This document shows positions 38,327 to 46,946 of a stretch of DNA of 64,000 nucleotides, piece after piece. The stretch's first letter is position 1. Each line of letters begins with the position of its first letter. The notes below the pieces were generated by a model that saw only the letters and a list, made by a program, of their open reading frames with translations, searched no databases and had not been told where the DNA came from. This DNA comes from Gemmatimonadota bacterium (GTDB taxonomy: Bacteria; Gemmatimonadota; Gemmatimonadetes; Gemmatimonadales; Gemmatimonadaceae). The stretch lies in NCBI GenBank assembly GCA_016719105.1, contig JADKAQ010000023.1, forward strand, positions 86,783 to 150,782. Direction: 5' to 3'. The position numbers were made by a program, and so were the translations under genes.

Positions 38327-41001
38327 TGTCGTGGCTCGACGGGGTGCGTCATCGTCTGCGCACGCTCGTGCGCCCGCGTGCGTACGAGGAAGAGTTGCAG
38401 GAGGAGATGCAGCTGCACGTGGAGCTCGATGCGCAGCAGCAGGGCGACCCGTGGGCGGCGCGGCGGCGCTTCGGGAACCGCACGCGGCACATGGAGGAGG
38501 TGCGGCGGCACACCTGGCTTCCGATGGCTGACGCGGTTCGGCAGGACGCCAGCTACGCGCTGCGTTCGATGCGGCGCTCGCCGGCCGTGGCACTCCTCGT
38601 CACGATCACGCTGGCCCTCGGCATCGGCGCCAATGCGGCGACCTTCACGCTCATCGACGAGCTGTACCTGCGTGCGCCGCGCGGCGTCCGGTCGCCGGAG
38701 ACGTTGCGGCGCGTCTGGATTCGGCACTTCCGCACTGGCGGTGGCGTCCCGTTCACCACACCGTCGCTGCACTACCCGCTCTACCAGTCGATTGCCGGCG
38801 CCATGGGCGGCTCGTCGAATGTGGCCCTCTTCGCCACCGACTGGGGCATGCGCATGGGGGGAGAGCTGGCGGCACCACGCGTGCGCGTCGTCTACGCGTC
38901 GCCGAACTACTTCGACGTGCTCGGCGTGCGCCCGGCCCGTGGCCGACTCTTCACCACCGACGAGGGGACACTGGGTAAGGGCGCCGCGGTCGTCGTGGTC
39001 AGCGACGCCTTCTGGCGCGATAAGCTGGGGGCGCGAGCGGACGCCGTGGGGCAGACGGTCCTGATCGGGCGTACCCCGCACAGCGTCGTGGGGGTGCTGG
39101 GCCCCGCCTTTCGAGGGCTCAACGTGCAGAGCGCCGACGCGTGGGTTCCGCTGGCGACGTATCCGCAACCGGAGTGGATGCGCGAACCGTGGTGGCAATC
39201 GACGAACCAGTATGCGCTGCGCGCCGTCGCACGCGTGCCCGCGTCCTTCGACGAACAGGGCTTCGCGGTGCGCGCGACTTCGGCCGCGCGCACGCTCAAC
39301 CGTTCGCTGGATGGCCCACGGGCCGACACGCTCATGACCGTGGTTGCGGGGTCGATCATCGCGGCACGTGGTCCCGGGAGCCCTAGCCCGGAACTGCTGA
39401 TCAGCACGCGCCTGGCGGGCGGCGCTGCTCTCCTGCTGCTCATCGCCTGCGCCAACGCGGTGAACCTGCTGTTGGTGCGGGGCGTATCGCGGCGCCGGGA
39501 GATCGCCCTGCGCATGGCACTCGGCGTCTCGCGCCGGCAACTCATGCGCCTCCTCACCGTCGAAGCGTTGCTCCTGACGGCGTTCGCCACTGCCGGCGCC
39601 CTGCTCGTCGCGGCCTGGGGCGGGTCGGCGCTGCGCACCTTGCTCCTGCCGGACATCGAGTGGAGTCACCCCGTGCTCGATTCGCGCGTGGCGGCCTTCA
39701 CCGCGGTGGTAGGGTGCCTGGTCGGCCTCATCGCCGCGGTCGTGCCCGCGCTGCAAGCCAGCCGGGGCGATGTGTCGAGCGCGCTGGCCTACTCGACGCA
39801 AGGCGGCGGCGGGCGTCACCGGTCCCGGCTGCGCGGCGGGTTGGTGGTTGTGCAGGCGGCGCTCGCGGTCGTGCTCCTGTGTGGTGCGGCGCTGTTCGTG
39901 CGGAGCCTGCGCAACGTGCAGGCGCTGGACATCGGGTTCGACGCAGACCAACTCCTCTTTGCAGGAGTGCGCTTCGCCGATGGCGCCACCCCGCCGGGTG
40001 CGACCGTGGCGCCGGCGATGCGTGAGGTGGCGCGGCGGCTGCGGGGGCGCGCGGGCGTGGCGGCGGTGGCTGCAGTGGCGATGGACCCGATGCAAGGGTT
40101 CAGCGTGGTGCAGTTCTATACGGGCGGTGATTCGGCCGGCTCGTTCGGCGCCAATGAGCCCACGCTCGGCGTCGTGTCGCCGGAGTTCTTTGCGGCGACC
40201 GGACTGCGCATCATCAGCGGCGTCGGCTTCAGCACGGCCGGCCCTGGGGCGGCACCACGCGAGATCGTGATCAACGACGCCATGGCGCGCATCCTCTGGC
40301 GGAGCAACTCGCCCCTTGGTGCCTGCATCACCTTCGGGTCGCGCAACGCTCCCTGCTTCACGATTGTCGGCGTCGTCGAGACGGCACGTCGTGACAAGGT
40401 GATCGAGGAGGCCATGCCGCAGTACTACGCCTCGCTCGACCAGCCGCCCTTTCCCGACTGGTTAGGCACCCGGTTGGTGGTCCGTGTCGACTCCGACGCG
40501 CTCGATGCGGTCCGACGCGACGTGCGCGCCCTCCTGCAGGCCACGTGGCCGACCGGTGAGGCGGAGGTGACGGCGATGCGCGAGCGACTGGAGCCCGAGT
40601 ATCGGCCGTGGCGCCTGGGTGCGACGCTCTTCACGACCTTCGGGATCGTGGCGCTGCTGGTCGCCGTCGTGGGGATCTATGGCATCGTCTCGTACAGCGT
40701 GAGCCAGCGACGCCGCGAGTTCGGCGTGCGCATGGCGCTCGGCGCCGGGACGGGGAACGTGCTGCAGCAGGTGGTGGGGGAGAGCGCACGCACGATTGCC
40801 GTGGGTATCGTCTTCGGTGCGATTGCCGTGGTCGCTCTCGGCCCGCAGGTCGCCGAGCTGGTCTACGGCGTCTCACCGCGCGATCCCGCGACGATGATCG
40901 GGGTTGGCGGATTGCTTCTGACGGTTGCGACCATCGCTGCCCTCTTCCCCGCTTGGCGCGCCACCCGCGTCGATCCCGTGGAGACGTTGCGCGCCGACTG
41001 A
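38326..41001 (+). CDS. ADOP-family ABC permease (MacB-like, duplicated)
   Basis: The 891-residue protein matches the acidobacterial duplicated orphan permease family. An N-terminal soluble head (YEEELQEEMQLHVELDAQ near residue 20) leads into a MacB-like core: helix 1 near 85-110 (VALLVTITLALGIGANAATFTLI), a periplasmic domain, three helices near 365-475, a second periplasmic domain, and a C-terminal FtsX-type block with SQRRREFGVRMALGAG near 790. Such permeases lack a local ATPase and occur in PadR-linked pairs in Acidobacteria and Gemmatimonadota. Start ATG 38326. The substrate is unknown; lipid or toxic-compound export is the usual guess. Confidence 0.88.
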   Translation: MSWLDGVRHRLRTLVRPRAYEEELQEEMQLHVELDAQQQGDPWAARRRFGNRTRHMEEVRRHTWLPMADAVRQDASYALRSMRRSPAVALLVTITLALGIGANAATFTLIDELYLRAPRGVRSPETLRRVWIRHFRTGGGVPFTTPSLHYPLYQSIAGAMGGSSNVALFATDWGMRMGGELAAPRVRVVYASPNYFDVLGVRPARGRLFTTDEGTLGKGAAVVVVSDAFWRDKLGARADAVGQTVLIGRTPHSVVGVLGPAFRGLNVQSADAWVPLATYPQPEWMREPWWQSTNQYALRAVARVPASFDEQGFAVRATSAARTLNRSLDGPRADTLMTVVAGSIIAARGPGSPSPELLISTRLAGGAALLLLIACANAVNLLLVRGVSRRREIALRMALGVSRRQLMRLLTVEALLLTAFATAGALLVAAWGGSALRTLLLPDIEWSHPVLDSRVAAFTAVVGCLVGLIAAVVPALQASRGDVSSALAYSTQGGGGRHRSRLRGGLVVVQAALAVVLLCGAALFVRSLRNVQALDIGFDADQLLFAGVRFADGATPPGATVAPAMREVARRLRGRAGVAAVAAVAMDPMQGFSVVQFYTGGDSAGSFGANEPTLGVVSPEFFAATGLRIISGVGFSTAGPGAAPREIVINDAMARILWRSNSPLGACITFGSRNAPCFTIVGVVETARRDKVIEEAMPQYYASLDQPPFPDWLGTRLVVRVDSDALDAVRRDVRALLQATWPTGEAEVTAMRERLEPEYRPWRLGATLFTTFGIVALLVAVVGIYGIVSYSVSQRRREFGVRMALGAGTGNVLQQVVGESARTIAVGIVFGAIAVVALGPQVAELVYGVSPRDPATMIGVGGLLLTVATIAALFPAWRATRVDPVETLRAD

Positions 41002-41106
41002 CCGGCTGTACGAGACGAAGCCGACGGGAAGCCGAGTGTCGCGCACTTGTCTTCCCCTCGTCGCCGCTCCGCGGTGCGACGTGGGGCGCCGGGACCGCGC
41101 CGCCGC

Positions 41107-42087
41107 TCAGCCGAAGCCCGCCAGCTCCGCGAGCAGCATGAGGTAGAGGAGGGCGAAGAGCATCCCTTCCCAGCGCGAGACCCGCTTGTCCTGCGTGAGC
41201 AGGTAGAACAGCACCGCACTGGCTGCGTAGAACGGTAGCGGCAGGCGCGACAGGTCGGACGGTACGTCGACCCGCCCTACCAGCGCCGCGATGCCCACGA
41301 CGCCCAGGGCGTTGAAGATGCACGACCCCAGGATGTTGCCGACCGCCATCTCGGCGCGCCCCGAGCGGGCCGCGGAGACGCTGACGGCCAGCTCCGGGAG
41401 GGTCGTGCCGAGCGAGAGGATGGTGAGCGACGCGATGGCGGGCGAGATGCCGACGCGCGCCGACAGCGTGATGAGCGCACTTAACGTGACGTTCGCGCTC
41501 GCGAAGATCCCGGCCCCGGCTGCCACGAGCACGAGCAGGTCGCGCACGCGAATGGCGGGCTTCCGCTGCGCATCGTCCCCCCGTGCCTCTGTGAACTCGG
41601 CGTCGGCACTCTCGCTTCTTCCCTCGGTTGCCAGGTAGCCCATGTAGGCCACGTAGGCCAGCACCAACACCGCGGCCTCGAGTCGCTCCACGTCGCCATC
41701 GAGCATCGCCATGGAGAGCAGCACTGCCGAGCCCACCATGAAGTTGAGGTCGATCGCGATGTACTGCTCACCCAGGCGAATCCCTCGTGGTGAGGTGGCC
41801 GCGACGACGCCGAGGATGAAGAGGAGGTTGGCGGTGTTGGCACCCAGCACGTTGCCGGCCACGATCTCCGACGTGCCTTGCCTGACGGCGAGAATGGACG
41901 AGACGAGTTCGGGGAGGGAGGTCCCGAGCGCGACAATGAAGACGCCAACGGCAAAGGGCGACATGCCGAGCGCCAGCCCGACGTTCTCGGCCGACGCGGT
42001 GAACCACCTGGCCGCCGCGAGCAGCACGGCCAGCGCTCCGACCAGGGCGAGCACCACGAGCGGGGTCGCGGCGGCGTCGAGGTTCAT
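41107..42087 (-). CDS. Calcium/sodium-type cation antiporter (CaCA family)
   Basis: The 326-residue protein has about ten membrane helices and the two inverted alpha-repeats of CaCA exchangers. Repeat 1 has IVALGTSLPELVSSI and AGNVLGANTANLLFILGV near residues 50-93. Repeat 2 has LSLGTTLPELAVSVSAA and VGNILGSCIFNALGVVGI near 222-265. The paired Glu of each repeat bind the cation. It resembles YrbG-type exchangers, which swap Ca2+ for Na+ or H+. A hydrophilic loop of about 35 residues separates the halves. ATG start at 42087. It is convergent with the ADOP gene. Confidence 0.9.
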   Translation of the reverse strand: MNLDAAATPLVVLALVGALAVLLAAARWFTASAENVGLALGMSPFAVGVFIVALGTSLPELVSSILAVRQGTSEIVAGNVLGANTANLLFILGVVAATSPRGIRLGEQYIAIDLNFMVGSAVLLSMAMLDGDVERLEAAVLVLAYVAYMGYLATEGRSESADAEFTEARGDDAQRKPAIRVRDLLVLVAAGAGIFASANVTLSALITLSARVGISPAIASLTILSLGTTLPELAVSVSAARSGRAEMAVGNILGSCIFNALGVVGIAALVGRVDVPSDLSRLPLPFYAASAVLFYLLTQDKRVSRWEGMLFALLYLMLLAELAGFG

Positions 42088-42137
42088 CTCGTCGAGTGGT
42101 GAGGGACATGTGACCGGCGCCGAGCGCCGGAAACGAA

Positions 42138-42165
42138 CGGAGGCCCCGCCAGAGCGCGAGGCCTC
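42138..42165 (-). terminator. Hairpin after the S9 peptidase gene
   Basis: GGAGGCCCCGC and GCGAGGCCTCC pair at 10 of 11 positions around a CAGAGC loop. It lies 36 bp past the S9 peptidase stop and 51 bp before the antiporter start on the same strand, so it probably separates them. Confidence 0.6.
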
Positions 42166-42201
42166 CCGAACGTACGACCAAACATACGCGACGGTTCCGC
42201 G

Positions 42202-44457
42202 CTACTCCGGGTTCGACGTCGTCGCCGCCTTCGGCGCCGCCGCTGGCTCCTCCAGCGTCTTGAGCACGTCCTGCCACTGGAACTTCCCCTTGCCGAGGAT
42301 CCAGTGATCCATCCACGCCTTCTCGGCCACCGACTTGAGGAGCTGGTTGCGCGGGTCGGGGATGCCGTGTGTGAAGCCGGGGTACACGAAGTACTCGGTG
42401 GGGACGCCGACCTTGCGCAGCCCCATATGCAGCTCGTCGCTCTGCGGGCGCGGGACGCGCGGGTCGCCATCGACGACGTGGATCATCGTCGGTGTCTTCA
42501 CGTTCTTGATGTAGCGAATGGGCGACTGCTTCCAGTACGCCTCGAAGTCCTCGTACGGCGGCTTGCCGCCGAGGTAGTTGGCGCGCACGTCCTGCATGTC
42601 GCTCTGCGCGTACATCGAGATCCAGTTGGCGGTGCCGGCGCCTGACGAGGCCGACTTGAAGCGCGTGGTGTGGGTGATAATCCAGTTGGTCCAGTGCCCG
42701 CCGGCGCTCCACCCCAGCACACCCATCTTGTCACCATCCACCATCCCGTCGGCGATGAGCTTGTCGACGCCGGTGATGATGTCCTCGTACCCCTTCTTGA
42801 AGTAGTCGTTGACGATCCCCCACTTGTGCGCCTCACCGTAGTTGGTCGAGCCGCGGTAGTTGGGCTTGAGGACCATGTAGCCGTCGCCGGCGTAGGCCTG
42901 CGCGCCGTAGCCACCGTTGAAGGTCAGAATGTCCGCCGACTGCGGGCCGCCATGAATGGCGACGATGAGCGGATAGCGCTTCCCTGCCGTGTAGCCGACC
43001 GGCTTCACCAGGATGCCGCACGTCTCCTTCTTGTCGACCGACTTCCAGCAGATCTCCTCTTCCTCGCCCAGCTGGAAGTTGGCCACCTGCGGGTTGGCGT
43101 TGGTCACCTGCCGCCACGCCCCCTTGTTGGCCAGGTCATCGGCCTTGTCGAGGACGAAGTGGACGGCGGGCGTCTTGGGGTCGCTGTACTGCACGAGGAG
43201 CTTCCCGCTCTCGTCGTCCTTCTGCGCGTTGAGCGCGGCGCGATAGCTCGTGACCGGCTTGACGGTGTTGCCGGCGACGTCGAGTGCCATGACCTGGTTG
43301 GTCGCCTTCACGCCATCGTTGAAGTAGATCGTCTTCGCATCGTCGGACCACCAGCCGATGGTCACGTCGCCGTCGTAGCTGGCACCGAGCTTCTTCCACG
43401 CTCCCTTGGTGGCGGCGAGGTCGCGCACGTAGACCTTGTTGGCGCGGAAGTACACGAAGTCGTCGGACGCCGAGAAGGCGATGGTCTTGCCGTCAGGGGC
43501 AAACGAGAGGTTCGATTCGGAGATGCCCCGGTTCTCGGTGAGGCGCTCGAGCGCGCCGGAGTCGAGGTCGAGCAGGTACAGGTCGCCGTGGTTCCCCCCT
43601 TCCATCGTGGTGCGTGCGTAGCGGTCGTTGGGGAGGGCGCGCAGGCCGGCCCACTTGCCATCGTTGGAGAGCGAGACCCCTTCCACCGAGAAGGCGTCGC
43701 CCGACGTGAGGCGCTTCTCGCTGCCGGTCGCCAGGTCGAGCGCCCACAGGTGGTTGAGCGGGATGTCCTGGTTGCGGATCTTCACGTCGAACTTCTTCTC
43801 CATCCGCTCCTTGTTGGCCTTGTCGACCGAGTCGGGGGAGATGAAGTAGAGGCGCTTGCTGTCGGCCGAGAAGCGCCACCACCCCACGGGAGTCGTGTGC
43901 TTGGTGAGCGGCCGCGCCTTCGCGGTGTCGATCCCGGCGACCGGGAGCACCCAGACCTGCTGCTCGTCATTCTTGCCGGCGCTGAAGGCGAGCCATTTCC
44001 CGTCCTTGGAGAAGGCATACGTGCCCACGCCGTCCTTGGCGTCGGTGATCTTCTGCGCCTCGCCCCCGTTGGGGTACATCATGTAGAGCTGCTGTGTCGG
44101 TGCGCCGCCCGCTGCATCGCGGTTGCTGCTGAAGACGAAGAACTTCCCGTCGGCCGACCAGCGCGGGGCGTTCTCGTTCTTGTCCTTCGTGAAGGTGAGC
44201 TGCCGCGTGCTGGAGAGCCCTTCGCGCGCGTTGACGACGTAGATGTCGGTATAGCGCTTCGCTTCCTTCCAGTTGGGCACCGAGATCGTGTAGACCATCC
44301 AGTTGCCATCGGGGCTGAGGGCGGCGCCCCCCGCCTGTCGCATGAGCTGCTGGTCCATGAACGTCATGGGACGAGGTGCCTGGGCGCTACCAGGCGTCAG
44401 CGGCGCGCCTAACGCGAAGGCGGCCAGTGAAACGACGAATGCACGAGCGGTGGGCAT
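42202..44457 (-). CDS. Secreted S9-family prolyl oligopeptidase-like peptidase
   Basis: The 751-residue protein has a signal peptide (MPTARAFVVSLAAFALG, ending PGSAQA). Residues 40-440 form a beta-propeller region with WD40/PD40-like repeats (SPDGNWMVYTI, APRWSADGKFFVF, FSKDGKWLAF). A C-terminal alpha/beta hydrolase completes it: nucleophile GWSAGGHW near residue 582, Asp in DGDPRVPRPQSDE near 662 and His in FTHGIPDP near 695. The domain order is that of S9C/acylaminoacyl-type peptidases that cut short peptides. An EEEEICW stretch lies near the domain junction. ATG 44457 is chosen because it begins the signal peptide. It is isolated by terminators. Confidence 0.9.
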   Translation of the reverse strand: MPTARAFVVSLAAFALGAPLTPGSAQAPRPMTFMDQQLMRQAGGAALSPDGNWMVYTISVPNWKEAKRYTDIYVVNAREGLSSTRQLTFTKDKNENAPRWSADGKFFVFSSNRDAAGGAPTQQLYMMYPNGGEAQKITDAKDGVGTYAFSKDGKWLAFSAGKNDEQQVWVLPVAGIDTAKARPLTKHTTPVGWWRFSADSKRLYFISPDSVDKANKERMEKKFDVKIRNQDIPLNHLWALDLATGSEKRLTSGDAFSVEGVSLSNDGKWAGLRALPNDRYARTTMEGGNHGDLYLLDLDSGALERLTENRGISESNLSFAPDGKTIAFSASDDFVYFRANKVYVRDLAATKGAWKKLGASYDGDVTIGWWSDDAKTIYFNDGVKATNQVMALDVAGNTVKPVTSYRAALNAQKDDESGKLLVQYSDPKTPAVHFVLDKADDLANKGAWRQVTNANPQVANFQLGEEEEICWKSVDKKETCGILVKPVGYTAGKRYPLIVAIHGGPQSADILTFNGGYGAQAYAGDGYMVLKPNYRGSTNYGEAHKWGIVNDYFKKGYEDIITGVDKLIADGMVDGDKMGVLGWSAGGHWTNWIITHTTRFKSASSGAGTANWISMYAQSDMQDVRANYLGGKPPYEDFEAYWKQSPIRYIKNVKTPTMIHVVDGDPRVPRPQSDELHMGLRKVGVPTEYFVYPGFTHGIPDPRNQLLKSVAEKAWMDHWILGKGKFQWQDVLKTLEEPAAAPKAATTSNPE

Positions 44458-44658
44458 CGGGGCGGAACTCCGGACGAGGGTGATGCGCAGGGACCACCCT
44501 ATTCTACGACCAGAGGGCGCGCGATGCTGGAGCGAATTCGCGACCGGGGGAGATGGCGCACGGGCGACGGGAGGGGGGAAGCGCCTGAGGGGCACTCGGC
44601 GACGCTCTCGTCCCGTCTGGCCACGCGGGATGGGTGACCAGCGCCACTCGGCGGGCCG

Positions 44659-45234
44659 CTATCGCCGCCGCCCACCGCCGCGTCGCGTCCCGCCAATCAC
44701 GATCGGGTAGCCCACCACCCGCGTGTAGTAGGGGCGATAGCCGAACGACCTGTATCCATAGAAGTGAGAAAAGCCCCACGGGTCGTAGAACGGATAGGGC
44801 ATCCCGTAGGCGTAGTTCGGGCGCGTGCGTTCGTCGGTCGCCACCTCGAGCGGCGTGACCGTCACCGAGGCGTTCCCCCGCAAGTCCTTGCACTTCCGCT
44901 TCTCCTTGATCGCCCTGGCGATGAGCTTTCCGTCCATCCAGAGCTCCATCGCCGCCTTCGACTTGGACTCGAGTTCGACGGCTTCGCGCGCATTGAGCGC
45001 GAGCTTCGAGTGCTCGGTCCCCTTCTCGACGCCGTACGCCAGGTCGATCGGCTTGGTGCCGTCGTTGCGGATGACGAAGCGGTCGTCGCACAGGTAGCCG
45101 AAGGTGACTTGTGCCGCGTCGGCAATCGGCGTGCGCGCGACCTCGGTGATCTGCGCGCCCAGTGGTGCGGTGAGCCCGGTGCTGCCGACGAGCAAGGCCA
45201 GCGGCACCGTTGCCAGTCCAGTCGTGCGTTTCAC
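44659..45234 (-). CDS. Secreted unknown protein
   Basis: The 191-residue product starts at a GTG at 45234 with a clear GGGAGGA Shine-Dalgarno five bases before it, which outweighs any longer frame. A signal peptide (KRTTGLATVPLALLVGSTG, ending PLGAQ) precedes a beta-rich domain with two cysteines: FGYLCDDRFVIRNDG and KRKCKDLRGNASVTV. The C-terminal tail is rich in Tyr, Gly and Pro (YAYGMPYPFYDPWGF) and then Arg-Gly. I do not recognise the family. The N-terminal domain looks like an Ig-like decoration domain. The tail suggests surface or cell-wall contact. It lies behind the SusCD terminators. Confidence 0.6.
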   Translation of the reverse strand: MKRTTGLATVPLALLVGSTGLTAPLGAQITEVARTPIADAAQVTFGYLCDDRFVIRNDGTKPIDLAYGVEKGTEHSKLALNAREAVELESKSKAAMELWMDGKLIARAIKEKRKCKDLRGNASVTVTPLEVATDERTRPNYAYGMPYPFYDPWGFSHFYGYRSFGYRPYYTRVVGYPIVIGGTRRGGGRRR

Positions 45235-45468
45235 GAGTCCTCCCGTGTCGGGAGGCCGGTGCACGCCGCGCGGTCGCGCGGCCGCAGGCCGGCCTCTGCA
45301 TCGGTTCGACACGCGACACCGTGCGGCCCCCTGATCCGCGTCGTTAGGTCACCCGATGGGCCCCACCATGCCTGCATCATCGAGGACCATGTACGTCACC
45401 TGCGCACGCCACGTGTGCACGCCGTCAGGTGCACCCACGCGCCCCCTGCGATTGCCTAAATGAAAAAT

Positions 45469-45492
45469 GGGGGTGCCGATGTCGGCACCCCC
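45469..45492 (-). terminator. Intrinsic terminator after susCD
   Basis: A perfect 11-bp stem (GGGGGTGCCGA / TCGGCACCCCC, 2-base loop) is followed on the minus strand by ATTTTTCATTT. This is the most canonical Rho-independent terminator in the window. It lies 58 bp past the susD stop. Confidence 0.9.
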
Positions 45493-45507
45493 ACGCCACA
45501 GCCCTGC

Positions 45508-45540
45508 GCTCCGCGCCGCGCCAACGGCGCGGCGCGGAGC
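45508..45540 (-). terminator. 15-bp hairpin directly after susD
   Basis: GCTCCGCGCCGCGCC and its exact complement enclose an AAC loop, 10 bp past the susD stop. With the next hairpin it makes a tandem terminator that may also protect the transcript end. Confidence 0.8.
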
Positions 45541-45550
45541 AGCAGATCGC

Positions 45551-46924
45551 CTACGCCTTCCGATCAGTACACCCCGTGTACTTCTGGTTGTTCCGCTCGG
45601 CCTGCGGCACCGGGAGGGTGACGTCGGGACCGTACGCGGCGTTCTTGCGCGGGTTGATGCCACCCTCGCCCGGGAAGACCTGCGCGGCGGTGAAGCCGTG
45701 CTGGCGGATCAGGCGCCGCAGGTCGCCCAGTCGCTGGCCACGCCCGAAGGTCCAGAAGGCGCGCTCGCGGAAGAGGAGCTGCAAGCGTGCGGCCAGCGTC
45801 CCTGGATCGGTGAGCGGTGCCAGCCCCGAGATGGTCAGCGTCCCGATGTTGGTCGGGCCGGTGCGCAGGTCGTTGAGGGTGGTGAGCCACGCGGCGTTGC
45901 TGGCCGCCAGCTGCGACTCCGCCAGCGCGAGCTGGGCGTCGACGTAGTTGGCCACCGGGACTGGCGAGTTGTACGCCGGGTAGACGCCCTGTCGGTCGTA
46001 GGGCGTGACGCCGTCGAAACCGAAGCGCAGCGTCGCCACCTTCGTCGTCGGGACGCGCGGGTCCTGCGCCGAGACGAACGGCATCGCGTTGACGATGCGC
46101 CCGCCCTGCGTGTCGGCCGAGTCCTGCACGGTGTAGCGCCGCGCCGAGGTGGCGAGCCCCCAGATCAGGTTATCCTCGATCCCCTGCGAGCCCGGCCAGG
46201 TGAGGTTGAAGGTGAATGTGCGGGGAATCCCCGCGACCGCCTGCCCCGCTTCGGCAAACTTGCCGGTGGCCAGCAGCGCGCGCGCGCGCCCGACCTGCGA
46301 TGAGTACTTCACGCGCAGCGAGAGCGTGTCGGTCGCGCTGCCAACGGCGACCAGGGCGGAGTCGAACGAGGCCAGCGCCGTGTTGAACGCAGCCGGGCCA
46401 TCGATGGCGGCGTTGATGTCCGGCGTCCCCGTCGACAGATCGGCGAACGGCTGCCCGTTGCAGAAGTCGAGTGCCGACTGCAGCTCGGCGTAGCCCTTGA
46501 TGAAGAACATCTCGCCGATCTTGCCGCGCGCGGTGGGCTGGAACGTCTGCAGCGCCTTGGCGGCCGAGAAGGCCTGGATGCGGGCGCGATGGATCTGACG
46601 GTAGGCGACCGTGACGAGGGAGTTCTCCTCGGTCACGTTGCGCTGGTCGGTCTCGTCGCGCTGGGTGAAGGTGTCGGCCGACTTCCATTCGTCGACGAGG
46701 AGCCCGCCGTAGAACCAGGAGCTCTCGTCGAGCGCCGTCATGAGCTTGAAGACACGGATGGTGCCGACGCGCAGCCCCTCGGCGCCATCAGCCGAGTTGA
46801 GGTTGTCGGGGGCGATGATGTCCGGGTCGGTGACGCCGAGCAGGCGATCGCGGGAGCACGCACCCAGCGTGACAACCGCGGCGGCCAGGGCCACTGCCCG
46901 ATAACGCGTGATGTATCGGATCAT
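45551..46924 (-). CDS. SusD/RagB-family outer-membrane lipoprotein
   Basis: The 457-residue protein has a lipoprotein signal (VALAAAVVTLGACSRDRLL) and SusD-type helical repeats: a first pair near residues 40-120, the TPR-like ALQTFQPTARGKIGEMFFIKGYAEL near 125, and the C-terminal ERAFWTFGRGQRLGDLRRLIRQ near 400, typical of the family. SusD is the lid that captures substrate for the SusC channel. The start ATG 46924 has GAGGTGA upstream; a GTG at 46936 is in frame. It follows susC by 22 bp. No polysaccharide lyase or glycosidase sits in the operon; the nearest enzyme is an S9 peptidase, so peptides or glycopeptides are as likely as glycans. Confidence 0.88.
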   Translation of the reverse strand: MIRYITRYRAVALAAAVVTLGACSRDRLLGVTDPDIIAPDNLNSADGAEGLRVGTIRVFKLMTALDESSWFYGGLLVDEWKSADTFTQRDETDQRNVTEENSLVTVAYRQIHRARIQAFSAAKALQTFQPTARGKIGEMFFIKGYAELQSALDFCNGQPFADLSTGTPDINAAIDGPAAFNTALASFDSALVAVGSATDTLSLRVKYSSQVGRARALLATGKFAEAGQAVAGIPRTFTFNLTWPGSQGIEDNLIWGLATSARRYTVQDSADTQGGRIVNAMPFVSAQDPRVPTTKVATLRFGFDGVTPYDRQGVYPAYNSPVPVANYVDAQLALAESQLAASNAAWLTTLNDLRTGPTNIGTLTISGLAPLTDPGTLAARLQLLFRERAFWTFGRGQRLGDLRRLIRQHGFTAAQVFPGEGGINPRKNAAYGPDVTLPVPQAERNNQKYTGCTDRKA

Positions 46925-46946
46925 TTGAGTAGTCACCTCGCGCGGG

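Noticed and set aside
38218..40095. 625-codon minus-strand frame over the ADOP permease
   Set aside because: His/Arg/Gln-rich translation without domains; the opposite strand encodes a full-length family protein.
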